From the NCBI RefSeq assembly GCF_011068285.1, contig NZ_CP049616.1, positions 2,212,501 through 2,276,500 on the forward strand: a stretch of DNA of 64,000 bases, given 5' to 3'. Both the position numbers and the translations under genes were made by a program. Below, in pieces: positions 50,881-59,198 of the stretch (the stretch's first letter is position 1; each line of letters begins with the position of its first letter). Under the pieces are notes generated by a model. The model saw nothing but the letters and a program-made list of their open reading frames with translations, was not told the origin of the DNA and made no database searches. Origin of the DNA: Flagellimonas oceani (GTDB lineage Bacteria; Bacteroidota; Bacteroidia; Flavobacteriales; Flavobacteriaceae).

Positions 50881-51636
50881 ATGTGTTACTCGACCAGACA
50901 GACCCGGGAACGGAAGGAGCTGGAAAAACTCCTTTCTGTCAAGGCCATGTACGGTGACCTGGACACCGACCTGGAACTCATTTATTTCCACGCCAACGGC
51001 TGGAGCCATCCTGTGATGTGGACTTTGGGCCAGGAAGAGCCCTACAATATGCTCCCTGCGATGTGGGGCATCATGCCCCCAAAGGAAAAGCAGGAAAATT
51101 ACACGGAGTATTTCAAGAACCCAAAAACCTTTGGGGGACTGAATGCCAAATCCGAAAAGCTCTTTGACCACTTCGTGTACCGGTACTGTTGGGAGCACCA
51201 ACGCTGTATCATTCCCGTGGACGGATTCTTCGAACCACACAATACGAAAGTGAAAGTCAAGGGAAAGGATTTTAAAGTTCCGTTTTATTTCCATAGAAAG
51301 AACGGCGACCCCATATACCTAGCGGGCATCTATACCAACACGGCCGATGGACGGAGGACCTTTGCCGTACTCACCAAGGACGCCACCCCCATGTTCGAGG
51401 AAATCCACAATGAAAAGAAAAGGCGACCCGTCATCATTGATGATGAAAACTTGGATGCTTGGTTACATAACGGCAACAATAAATCAGATGTTCAAGATCT
51501 TATCGATGACGATCTATGGGAAGGTGATCTGGAAGCCTATCCCGTCACCAAGGACCTCTATAGTAGAAGTGTGGATTCCAACTATCCGGGCATCATTGAA
51601 AAAGTGGACTACGAAGAGGTGTCCATACCCTATTGA
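50881..51636 (+). CDS. SOS-associated SRAP peptidase (YedK/HMCES-like)
   Basis: 251 residues. Cys2 becomes the N-terminal catalytic/cross-linking residue (MCYSTRQTRER). Further SRAP signatures are AMWGIMPP, GGLNAKSEKLF, RCIIPVDGFFEPH (conserved Glu) and the YLAGIYTN/RRPVII region. Such proteins form a covalent bond with abasic sites in single-stranded DNA and protect them, which suits an element that enters cells as single strand. It is divergent from dinB-dnaE, sharing a 116-base promoter gap. Confidence 0.93.
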   Translation: MCYSTRQTRERKELEKLLSVKAMYGDLDTDLELIYFHANGWSHPVMWTLGQEEPYNMLPAMWGIMPPKEKQENYTEYFKNPKTFGGLNAKSEKLFDHFVYRYCWEHQRCIIPVDGFFEPHNTKVKVKGKDFKVPFYFHRKNGDPIYLAGIYTNTADGRRTFAVLTKDATPMFEEIHNEKKRRPVIIDDENLDAWLHNGNNKSDVQDLIDDDLWEGDLEAYPVTKDLYSRSVDSNYPGIIEKVDYEEVSIPY

Positions 51637-51749
51637 CCTTTCCTTTTGACCATGTTCATGGGTACGGACAGGGAATATCCCCCATTAAGGGTTCGCTAGC
51701 CCCGGAAGTGCAAGATCTTCAACGGTCAACCCAGACAGATGTACTTATA

Positions 51750-51880
51750 TTTCATGAAAAATATATAAAAATCATCGTTTTTCACGCCAAGTAATTGTTT
51801 TTCATGGTATATTTGTCATTATATTTCACGTCATCATATGAAAAATAATGATTTTTCACAGAAAATAACGGTTTTTCATG
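51750..51880. promoter_or_regulatory. Operator-like repeat array at the fic start
   Basis: At least five TTTTTCA(C/T) copies in this stretch, including GTTTTTCACG at 51777, GTTTTTCATG at 51797 and 51871, and an inverted pair TGAAAAAT/ATTTTTCA (51839-51846, 51851-51858); there is also the palindrome TTTCATGAAA at 51750-51759. The array spans the ATG at 51838 and extends into the gene. Confidence 0.55.
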
Positions 51881-53385
51881 GCCGCACCTTACCTGAGGAA
51901 GGTTTCTTGGTAGGTCAGTCCCTTTTGATTGCCACAATGGAGAATCAATTTGATGTAGCGGTTCCCCTGCCTGATATATTGGCCATGGCAACGGAGAAGC
52001 ACCAACGCTACGATACGGACCAATGGCAAGTGTTCACCATAAGGCACAAACCCAAGGACGACCTGAAAAGCCATTTGGTCTTTGCCCTTAAATACGAGCC
52101 CTTGGACCTATATCTCCTCAAAAGGTTTTTCGAGTTGACCGGGGATGCCATCATACACCAAATGTTGGAAGAGGAGCCCACGGGGCAATACACTAGAAGG
52201 GCGTGGTTTCTATACGAATGGCTGACCGGAATAACCCTTGACGTACCGAACCTGAACAAGGGCACTTATGTAACGGTGGTGGACCCCAACCTACAATATA
52301 CGGCCGAGCCCGAGAATTCCACACGGCATCGCGTCAAGAACAACCTGCCCGGGGTCCCGGGGTACTGCCCGATGATCCGACGGACGGCAAAACTGGATGG
52401 GTATATTGCCAAGGACCTATCTGAAACCATCGAAAAGGGATTGGGCAAACGGGACAAGGATCTTATTCGAAGGACCGCTGCTTTTTTATTGTTGAAGGAC
52501 TCGAAGGCATCCTTTGCCATAGAAGGGGAACATCCCCCGAGCATGCGGGCAAGGAATTGGGGAAAAGCCATAGGCCAATCGGGCAAGTCCCCTTTGGGCA
52601 TACAGGAGATCGAACGGTTACAGCATATTGTCATCGGCAACAAAAAACTGAGGCATATGGGCATCAGGACCGGGGAAGGCTTTATTGGGGAGCACGATAG
52701 GGAGACCCTCTCCCCCTTGCCCGACCACATCTCTGCCAAGGCCAAGGACCTTCCTCTTTTGATGCAAGGGTTGTTCGGCACGAACGAGCTGTTGCAGAAG
52801 TCTCGGTACAATCCTGTATTGGCCGCGGCCACCATCGCATTTGGCTTTGTTTTTATCCATCCCCTATCCGATGGCAACGGGAGGATACATCGCTATATCA
52901 TCCACCATTTGCTTACCCGGATGGGGTATACCAAGAGAGGTATGATATTCCCCATATCCTCTGCCATTCTGGAACGGATTGATGAATATCAGGATATTCT
53001 GGAGCATTTTTCCTCGCCAAGGGTCGATTTGATCGAATGGGAGGAAACACAAGACCATAACATCGATATCCTGAACGAAACCATTGATCTATACCGGTAC
53101 TTTGATTTGACCAAACAAGCGGAATTCCTGTATACCTGTGTGGAAGAGACCATTGAAAGGATCATACCGGAAGAATTGGACTATTTGGAAAAATACGATC
53201 GGATGACAAACCTTATCAATGCCCGTGTGACCTTACCGGATACCAAAGTCGATCTTTTGATCAAGTTTCTGAACCAGAATGAAGGTATATTGTCCAAAAA
53301 AAGAAGGGAAAAGGAATTTGCGGAATTGACAGATGCTGAAATCCAGGAAATTGAAGATTCATTCCAAAGTATTTTCCAAGGTTGA
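51838..53385 (+). CDS. Fic/DOC family protein with N-terminal inhibitory motif
   Basis: 515 residues. N-terminal Fic_N-like part (DVAVPLPDILAMATEKHQRYDTDQWQVFTIRHKP), an inhibition motif SKASFAIEGEHPP (about 222), and the active site FVFIHPLSDGNGRIHRYIIHHLL (about 338-360; HPFxDGNGR with Leu in place of Phe). The C-terminal 100 residues look like a winged helix. Such proteins AMPylate targets and are held inactive by the inhibitory Glu in the same chain (class II). The repeat array over the start suggests autoregulation. Ends with a shared terminator. Confidence 0.9.
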   Translation: MKNNDFSQKITVFHGRTLPEEGFLVGQSLLIATMENQFDVAVPLPDILAMATEKHQRYDTDQWQVFTIRHKPKDDLKSHLVFALKYEPLDLYLLKRFFELTGDAIIHQMLEEEPTGQYTRRAWFLYEWLTGITLDVPNLNKGTYVTVVDPNLQYTAEPENSTRHRVKNNLPGVPGYCPMIRRTAKLDGYIAKDLSETIEKGLGKRDKDLIRRTAAFLLLKDSKASFAIEGEHPPSMRARNWGKAIGQSGKSPLGIQEIERLQHIVIGNKKLRHMGIRTGEGFIGEHDRETLSPLPDHISAKAKDLPLLMQGLFGTNELLQKSRYNPVLAAATIAFGFVFIHPLSDGNGRIHRYIIHHLLTRMGYTKRGMIFPISSAILERIDEYQDILEHFSSPRVDLIEWEETQDHNIDILNETIDLYRYFDLTKQAEFLYTCVEETIERIIPEELDYLEKYDRMTNLINARVTLPDTKVDLLIKFLNQNEGILSKKRREKEFAELTDAEIQEIEDSFQSIFQG

Positions 53386-53469
53386 TGGGTAACCTGACCC
53401 AGTTTGGGTTCCCTAACTATTCAAATCCCTATCTGTGGTAGGACACCGGCATGGTTCGACCAAAATAAA

Positions 53470-53493
53470 AAGGGTTCGCTTTCCCGAACCCTT
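53470..53493. terminator. Bidirectional terminator between fic and parB
   Basis: AAGGGTTCG (53470-53478) and CGAACCCTT (53485-53493) with a 6-base loop, A-rich before and T-rich after. It lies in the 130-base gap between the converging genes. Confidence 0.9.
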
Positions 53494-53514
53494 CTTTTGT
53501 ACCATTTGGAAGCC

Positions 53515-55311
53515 CTATCCCTCCAATATTTTGGCCTGCCGTTCTAAACTGGCCACCCTTTCCTTGATCCGTTCCTCCCGTTTTTGACGCTTTTCAGTAT
53601 AGGATTTTTCGATTCCCAAAATCTTCTCCTTGTAAAAGGATTGCATTGCCACATAAAAGGATCGGTTGGTCAAATCATTGGAGTGGTTGCTTTCCCCAAG
53701 GTGTACCTGTCGGGTCAACAGGAACCGGAGCAGTTTATACAAGGTCTCCTTTTTGAAACCCTGTTTGAACCGGGCCACCCGTTCCCCATCGGATAACTTG
53801 GAATCCTCGCCGAAGAATTCCCCAAAATGTTCCCTTTGGCTATAATACCCGATGTTGTTCTCGAACAGGGAAATGGCAATGGCCACCATTTCATCCGTGG
53901 ACAAAGGCTTTTTCAGGTTGATATAATCGGTCTCACGTATCATGTCCACGACTTCCTTGAACTGGTTGTTGTTCTCGATCTGTTTTTTCCGCAATTCCCG
54001 TGTATTGATCTTGATGATCTGCTCCTCCGGGGTACACTCGGACATTTTGCGTTGCTCCAAGGCCTTGGTACCTGAACTTCCACTATGGGTTTCTTCCCTG
54101 ACCTTCACAAATACCGGCCGGGTCAAATAGGTGTCCGTTTCCAGCAGGATACCCTTTTCAAATCCAAGGTCCACGGCCTTGTCCCATGCCTCCTTTTCCT
54201 CCGTGAAGGATTCCAGGGCCTCTTTCAGGAATTCACCCAACTCTTCCTCGGTATATTCATAGTGTCGGTGCTCCTCCCTAATGTGATTCATGGTAGGTTC
54301 TATGGGCTCCTTTAAAATGTCCAGCCCATTGGTCAAATGCACCGCTAGGCCCTCCTTTTCCATTTGGGCCATGACCCATTGGTTGCGTTCCTCGTCCACC
54401 CGGTATTTGTTGATGTTGGGCACCAGTTTCAATCCTTCCTTTTTCACGCTTTTCAATAGCTGCATAAAGGTCTTGGTCTTTTTGTTCTCAAAACAGGAGG
54501 TCCGGGTACAGACCATCTTCCCATCACCGAACAAATTGCCCTGATTGGCAGCATTGAAGGGACAGGTATGGCAAGCCCCGGCTTTGGGAAGCAACGTCTT
54601 ATCCGACAACCCAAAAGGGGCTTTGGACAGATCGAAGGTGCGGCTTTCGATCATCCGTTTGATCCGATGTTCCTGGAATTCGTCTTCTAGGCTTTCCAAC
54701 AGCATCAGTTGTTCTCCGGGTTCAAAAAGGGCCACGGCCACCCCTAGGGAGAGGGTCATTTCCCCACTGCGGATAAAGGCCTTGAATCCCTCGATCAATC
54801 CTGCCAACTTGATGCGTTGCCGGATATAGTTCTCAGATCGGCCCAGACGTTTTGCAATCTCCCCGGGTTCGTAACGATCCAACAAAAATTGGATGGCCTC
54901 GGCCTCCTCCGTGGGTTCCACATCCTTGCGCTGTAGGTTCTCGATGATCTGGACCTCCAGAATCTCAGTGTCCCTATAGTCCCTTACCATGGCAGGGATA
55001 GTGGTCAATCCTGCCAATTTACTGGCACGATACCTTCGCTCACCCATGACGATGATAAAACCTTCGTCGGATTTTCGTACGGTGATCGGCTGCAGCACCC
55101 CATGTTCGGCAATGCTCTGTTCCAAATGATTGAGACTTTGCTCATCAAAGGTTTTTCGGGGTTGGTCTGGGTCCGGGAAAACCGAATCGATTCCCAACAA
55201 CTGGATCTGTGGAACGTTTTCCACCTTCTCCACAGTTTTGGTTTGTTCCGACTTTGAACCTTGGTTGTTACCTGCTTTACGTGTCGCTCTCTTCTTTGTT
55301 TGTGCTTCCAT
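53515..55311 (-). CDS. parB: ParB-like protein of the ICE
   Basis: 598 residues from the ATG at 55311 (MEAQTKKRATRKAG). ParB core at about 35-230: DSVFPDPDQPRKTFDEQSLNHLEQSIAEHGVLQPITVRKSD, GERRYRASKLAGL (nucleotide-binding box II), QIIENLQRKDVEPTEEAEAI, then HTH IAKRLGRSENYIRQRIKLAGL. A Cys cluster CHTCPFNAANQ...CTRTSCFENK follows (about 265-295). No parA is in the window, so it may act as a regulator or in strand protection rather than partition. R3 and a further CTCAAATA block lie upstream. Confidence 0.9.
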   Translation of the reverse strand: MEAQTKKRATRKAGNNQGSKSEQTKTVEKVENVPQIQLLGIDSVFPDPDQPRKTFDEQSLNHLEQSIAEHGVLQPITVRKSDEGFIIVMGERRYRASKLAGLTTIPAMVRDYRDTEILEVQIIENLQRKDVEPTEEAEAIQFLLDRYEPGEIAKRLGRSENYIRQRIKLAGLIEGFKAFIRSGEMTLSLGVAVALFEPGEQLMLLESLEDEFQEHRIKRMIESRTFDLSKAPFGLSDKTLLPKAGACHTCPFNAANQGNLFGDGKMVCTRTSCFENKKTKTFMQLLKSVKKEGLKLVPNINKYRVDEERNQWVMAQMEKEGLAVHLTNGLDILKEPIEPTMNHIREEHRHYEYTEEELGEFLKEALESFTEEKEAWDKAVDLGFEKGILLETDTYLTRPVFVKVREETHSGSSGTKALEQRKMSECTPEEQIIKINTRELRKKQIENNNQFKEVVDMIRETDYINLKKPLSTDEMVAIAISLFENNIGYYSQREHFGEFFGEDSKLSDGERVARFKQGFKKETLYKLLRFLLTRQVHLGESNHSNDLTNRSFYVAMQSFYKEKILGIEKSYTEKRQKREERIKERVASLERQAKILEG

Positions 55312-55380
55312 GATCTTTGGATTTTGGTTAAACAATATTTGAGCGGAAACCAAGCGGAAGACAAATTTTTGGAGTGGCAA

Positions 55381-55455
55381 GGAAACGGAATAAAAAGTGA
55401 CAGGGGAACGGCTTTATGTCCCTTGTCCGACAAACCATTTGCGGGCTTATCTTTC
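55381..55455 (-). promoter_or_regulatory. Leading-region element R3 upstream of parB
   Basis: Plus-strand GGAAACGGAATAAAAAGTGA at 55381, then AACGGCTTTATGTCCC, TTGTCCGACAA and CGGGCTTATCTTTC. It ends 70 bases before the parB start. The minus strand can fold GGGACATAAAGCCGTTCCC. Related copies are at 35530 and 46461. Confidence 0.55.
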
Positions 55456-55876
55456 GAAAACTATTGGAAGATAAAAAAGAAATCTACCCCTCCAGAAGGC
55501 CCATAAGGGTATTATAGTTCCAAACCTTAGATGGATATCCCTTGTACGCATGTTTGAAACCGAAGGTTTTTCTTTGAAAACCCATAGAACCCTAAAAACC
55601 AAAGGCTACAATATCAATCAGGCACGAACCTAGGTTATGGGAAGCGTATCCGCCGTCCTAGTCCTGAAAATGACTTATTTGAGGGCGGGGCGGACAAACG
55701 AGGGGACGATACGGCATTGGGGTATTGAACGGTAATGAAATACTACTGGGAAGATTGCCAAATTCAAAAAATAGGTAAAACAAAAGCCCATCGTTTCCGA
55801 TGAGCTTAATAAGGTCTTTTCTTGTATGAGGTAAATCTCATCTAACAGAACCTAAGGCGGTTCACCCAATCATTCA
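55456..55876. other. Non-coding gap between parB and the resistance cargo
   Basis: No ORF is supported in these 420 bases. The right part holds the terminator of the sigma-factor operon; the middle has GC-rich direct-repeat-like patches (GGGCGGGGCGGACAAACGAGGGGACG) without a clear role. It may be the border where the metalloid cargo was inserted. Confidence 0.45.
55784..55807 (-). terminator. Terminator of the SigZ-permease operon
   Basis: AAGCCCATCG (55784-55793) and CGATGAGCTT (55798-55807) with one mismatch and loop TTTC; the minus strand continues with TTTTGTTTT. It lies about 70 bases after the stop of the gene at 55877. Confidence 0.75.
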
Positions 55877-56350
55877 TCAATGGCATCCGCAGTTGGAATC
55901 CGCGGTCACTTCTCCTTTTAAGTGTTTTAGAATGTAAGGGGACAAGGTTATTTCCCCATGGTCATTTTTGGGTTCAAAATAGCCTTTGAGCAATACCTCG
56001 ATTAAGATTTCTTTATTGGGTTCTCCCATTGTAGCTCCATTCCAAACCCATTCCCTGGCTTCCGGACTGTCTTCCAAATGTTCAGGATGGAAATCGAGGT
56101 TGCCGACCCTTATGGTAGGGGAAGCAACAATATGGGCTTTTTCGGCTTCCTCTATCGTTTTAATCATGGTTGAACTGAACAAGATTTCGCAGTTCAAATG
56201 ATCAAAGAGTTCTTGAACTTCTTGAATCGCCGATAGCAATACACCTTGAACAGAATCACAGGCTGAGCAAGTACCTTCCCCAGTTGTTGGCATTCCCACT
56301 TGAAAAAGGGTCACTCTCAATGCATTTTTTGTCTTTACTTCCATGTTCAT
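55877..56350 (-). CDS. Thioredoxin-like DUF2703-type thiol protein
   Basis: 157 residues. A CxxC in GEGTCSACDSVQGVLLSAI (about 27-30) opens a thioredoxin-like helix, SPTIRVGNLDFHP holds the cis-Pro equivalent, and the end is NCGCH, giving extra thiols. The order matches DUF2703-like proteins found in metalloid and mercury resistance clusters, though that assignment is from memory of the motif. It ends the operon with the sigma factor and permease and may reduce or carry a thiol-reactive metal species. Confidence 0.65.
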   Translation of the reverse strand: MNMEVKTKNALRVTLFQVGMPTTGEGTCSACDSVQGVLLSAIQEVQELFDHLNCEILFSSTMIKTIEEAEKAHIVASPTIRVGNLDFHPEHLEDSPEAREWVWNGATMGEPNKEILIEVLLKGYFEPKNDHGEITLSPYILKHLKGEVTADSNCGCH

Positions 56351-56418
56351 ACGTTTTTAAGATTAAAGTTTACCCCTAAGACATGGAAAATGGACAAAGG
56401 ATGCAGGTTTATACAAAA

Positions 56419-56958
56419 TTATGATAGGCAACAGGATTTTGTAATGGTAAATCTCCACATTTGGTTTTCAGAATATTCAACTTCACCACATTCATCAAAC
56501 TTTGCCCTAACCTTTTTCCTTGCCCTTAAGATCCTTGACTTTGTTGCCGATAATGTCAAGCCCAGATGCGCGGCAATACTTTTCTGCGGAAGGCCTTCTA
56601 TATCCGAAAGTCTCAAGGGAGTTGAATAGTCGATAGGGAGACCATTTATAAACTTATCGAGCCAAACAAAGACGTTTTCATCATATTCATCCGGAACAAA
56701 CAGGTGCAACTGTTCCAGGTCAACAAGTGTGGTCTTTCTTGGCTTCTTGTAAAAGTCAAAAATTGTATGTTGTGCAATCCTGTATAACCAAGCCTTTATA
56801 TATCTTACGTCATTTTTTTTCTCACAATATGTTATGACCTTGATAAGAATCGTTTGCATTATATCATCAACATCATGCTCATTGTAAACACGCTTGCCCA
56901 CATAGTTCCTTAAATCAGTCCGAAGGTCTTCCCAAATATTGAATATATCACATTTCAT
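56419..56958 (-). CDS. SigZ-like sigma-70 factor, second copy
   Basis: 179 residues. Region 2 (WEDLRTDLRNYVGKRVYNEHDVDDIMQTILIKVI, IKAWLYRIAQHTIFDFYKK) and region 4 (LRLSDIEGLPQKSIAAHLGLTLSATKSRILRARKKVR) are clear. A Cys-containing tail (FDECGEVEYSENQ, KSCCLS) parallels that of the factor at 58280, so thiols may sense the metal or redox state directly. It lies between the permease and the DUF2703-like gene. No anti-sigma gene accompanies it. Confidence 0.85.
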   Translation of the reverse strand: MKCDIFNIWEDLRTDLRNYVGKRVYNEHDVDDIMQTILIKVITYCEKKNDVRYIKAWLYRIAQHTIFDFYKKPRKTTLVDLEQLHLFVPDEYDENVFVWLDKFINGLPIDYSTPLRLSDIEGLPQKSIAAHLGLTLSATKSRILRARKKVRAKFDECGEVEYSENQMWRFTITKSCCLS

Positions 56959-56970
56959 AAGTATAGGTTG

Positions 56971-57945
56971 TTAAAAAAGGAGGTTGAACAAATAACCGGA
57001 AATGATCATTCCAATGGCAATAGTTGAAAAGAAGGCAATGATCAACTGCCTTTGCATCACTTTTTGGAGCAGCAGGCCTTCGGGGATGGAAAGTCCGATC
57101 GAACCCATCATAAAGGCCATGGCCGTCCCTAACGGAACCCCTTTGTCAACGAGCGAATCCAATATGGGCAGGATTCCAACCGCATCAATGTACAATGGAA
57201 TCGATACCAATACGGCAATGGGAATCGCAAAAGGGTTGGATTTTGAAATATAGGTGCCAAAAAATGACTCGGGGACATAGCCGTGGATAAAGGACCCTAT
57301 TGCAATTCCTATAAAAATATAGGGGACAAGGTTTTTAAGGGTCCGAATGGCCTCCCGATGAATTCCAGGAAATCGTTTCAGCAAATTTCTGCTATCCTTT
57401 TCCCTCGAATGCGCTTTCCATTCATTGTCCTTGAGCCATTCTGCCACATATTTGGCCATACCCATCTTTTCCAGGATAATTCCACCGATCACCCCCAAGA
57501 CGATTCCTGAAAGTAGGTACACTATTGTAACTTTCCAACCATAGCCCAACCAGAAAATGGCAATAGCGATTTCGTTCACCAAGGGTGAGGTTATGAGGAA
57601 GGAAAGTGAAATTCCCAGTGGGATCCTGACCTGCATCATTCCCACGAACAAAGGAATGGAAGAACACGAGCAAAAAGGTGTCAAGGCACCCAAAGAGGAG
57701 GCCACAACATTCCCAAGACCTGATTTTTTGTGTTTCTCCAAATAATCCCGGATTTTTTCCATGGGCAAATAGCTTGTTACCACTCCCATTACATAGGTCA
57801 CCAGCACAACCAGAATGGAAATAGAGCCAAAGGCAATGATGAAATAGTGTAATGCTGAGCCGAATGTATCCGTATCAGGAATACCCAAAAGGACATGGAC
57901 AACATAGTCTGCCAGTCGGGTAAGCAGTTTTGTAAAGATTTCCAT
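56971..57945 (-). CDS. ArsP/UPF0718-type permease
   Basis: 324 residues with about eight membrane helices. GALTPFCSCSSIPLFVGMMQ (about 88) carries the paired Cys of the ArsP/UPF0718 permease family, repeated features are SLSFLITSPLVNEIAI and LVSIPLYIDAVGILPI (second repeat). Known members export organoarsenicals or act on thiol-reactive metalloids. The gene sits between a thioredoxin-like and a sigma-factor gene, 12 bases from each, forming one operon. Confidence 0.88.
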   Translation of the reverse strand: MEIFTKLLTRLADYVVHVLLGIPDTDTFGSALHYFIIAFGSISILVVLVTYVMGVVTSYLPMEKIRDYLEKHKKSGLGNVVASSLGALTPFCSCSSIPLFVGMMQVRIPLGISLSFLITSPLVNEIAIAIFWLGYGWKVTIVYLLSGIVLGVIGGIILEKMGMAKYVAEWLKDNEWKAHSREKDSRNLLKRFPGIHREAIRTLKNLVPYIFIGIAIGSFIHGYVPESFFGTYISKSNPFAIPIAVLVSIPLYIDAVGILPILDSLVDKGVPLGTAMAFMMGSIGLSIPEGLLLQKVMQRQLIIAFFSTIAIGMIISGYLFNLLF

Positions 57946-57957
57946 CTTAAAAACGTT

Positions 57958-58194
57958 TTAAAGAATTGCTAATAACACCTTGTCGTTGCTGACTTTTTTA
58001 TAGTCATAAACCTTCCCGTCAATGACCAATGCAGGAAAGGTAAGGACCCCGTAGGGCATGGTGTCCTTGAGGTCAGAAAACTCGGTGATGTTTACGTCCA
58101 GATGGTTTTCACTGGCAATTTTTTCGATTTGTGCCCTTATGGGGGATGCAGTGGCGCAGCAGGATGAATGTAAAATTTTGACTTCAGTACTCAT
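57958..58194 (-). CDS. Small thioredoxin-fold protein with vicinal Cys
   Basis: 78 residues: EVKILHSSCCATASPIRAQIEKI (adjacent Cys12-Cys13 instead of CxxC), then MPYGVLTFPALVIDGKVY (cis-Pro loop). Size and fold match the small redox-active disulfide (thioredoxin_3) proteins found with UPF0718 permeases. Vicinal Cys could bind As(III) or Hg(II) and pass it to the permease 12 bases downstream. Confidence 0.82.
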   Translation of the reverse strand: MSTEVKILHSSCCATASPIRAQIEKIASENHLDVNITEFSDLKDTMPYGVLTFPALVIDGKVYDYKKVSNDKVLLAIL

Positions 58195-58279
58195 AGTTCA
58201 GTAATTTTAAATAAACTTTACTATGTAGTCTAAAATGGCGTGTCAAAAGACACAATTCTCAATAAAAAAATGATTCTAC

Positions 58280-58876
58280 CTATTTGTACTTTGTGGATGC
58301 CTGAAAATCAACCAAGTGGTTTATTAACGGGATACACGATTCCTTAACAGAGCAATTGACGAAGTTGCCATTGGCATCATATACGATATCACAGCATTCC
58401 ACAAATAATTCCCTTAGCTTTGTTCTTGCCCTTTGCACCCGCATTTTTGCAGCCGAATACCCCAAGTTCAGCTTTTCAGCTACATCTTTTTGGGATAGTT
58501 TGTCGATGTCACTCCATTGTAAAGGCTCGGCATATTTTTTGGGAAGGAACTGGATCATGGGTATCATATGATCATACACGGATAGCTCCAGATTGGTTGG
58601 TTCAGTTGCCTCAAGTATCTTTACATCACTAAGTTCAACAATTGGGGCACTCTTTTTGAAATGGTCATAAATGGTATTTCTGGCAACTTGAAACAGCCAG
58701 GCCTTGATGTTTTCAATTTCCCTATTTTTTTGATAGGACTCGACCAGTTTCAGCATTACCTCTTGCACAATATCTTCCGCAATGGTTTCATCCCGAACCT
58801 TTTTTAAGGTAAAGTATTTTAAATAACTGTAGAAACTTTCGATCTGTTCATTAATATCGCAACATTTCTTTTTCAT
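58280..58876 (-). CDS. sigZ: SigZ-type sigma factor
   Basis: 198 residues. Region 2: FYSYLKYFTLKKVRDETIAEDIVQEVMLKLVE, IKAWLFQVARNTIYDHFKK; region 4: KLSQKDVAEKLNLGYSAAKMRVQRARTKLRELF. The C-terminus has VECCDIVYDANGNFVNCSVKESC with four Cys, and the start has KKKCCD. It heads the sigma-thioredoxin-permease-sigma-DUF2703 set. The thiol tail may couple promoter use to metalloid stress; no anti-sigma factor is present. Confidence 0.88.
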   Translation of the reverse strand: MKKKCCDINEQIESFYSYLKYFTLKKVRDETIAEDIVQEVMLKLVESYQKNREIENIKAWLFQVARNTIYDHFKKSAPIVELSDVKILEATEPTNLELSVYDHMIPMIQFLPKKYAEPLQWSDIDKLSQKDVAEKLNLGYSAAKMRVQRARTKLRELFVECCDIVYDANGNFVNCSVKESCIPLINHLVDFQASTKYK

Positions 58877-59198
58877 GGCTTTGCTTTTATGGCTTTCGGT
58901 TTAATGGTGTGCCAGCCTACACAGGATATGTATACAAAGAGGTTGGTGAAACTTTTATTTTTCACTCTTCCTATTTCCTTTGTCAATTAAGGATGAAGCT
59001 TTAGTAGTGGTAAAATTTCCCTGTAACTGACCATGGTTTTCAATTCCCTTAAATGCTGATCAAGGGTAGATTTACAATGGAAAATATTTCCACCAAGTTG
59101 CCTGTTATATTCTTGTACTTACATTGTTCCTTACAAAATTCATCACAGATTTGGATTGTCTTACAAGAAAATATTTAGACTAAGGCCTTAAAAAATAA
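58877..59198. other. Gap upstream of sigZ with a possible gene remnant
   Basis: Contains the sigZ promoter zone. On the minus strand a 43-codon frame (58987-59118) lacks a start codon but ends cleanly; its sequence (GNIFHCKSTLDQHLRELKT) looks protein-like and could be the end of a lost gene. Nothing else is supported. Confidence 0.35.

Noticed and set aside
50761..51294. A 177-codon minus-strand frame opposite the SRAP gene
   Set aside because: Shadow of a clear SRAP gene; no independent start signal or motif.
58987..59118. A start-less 43-codon frame before sigZ
   Set aside because: Protein-like ending but too short and without a start to name; noted only as a possible remnant in the gap entry.
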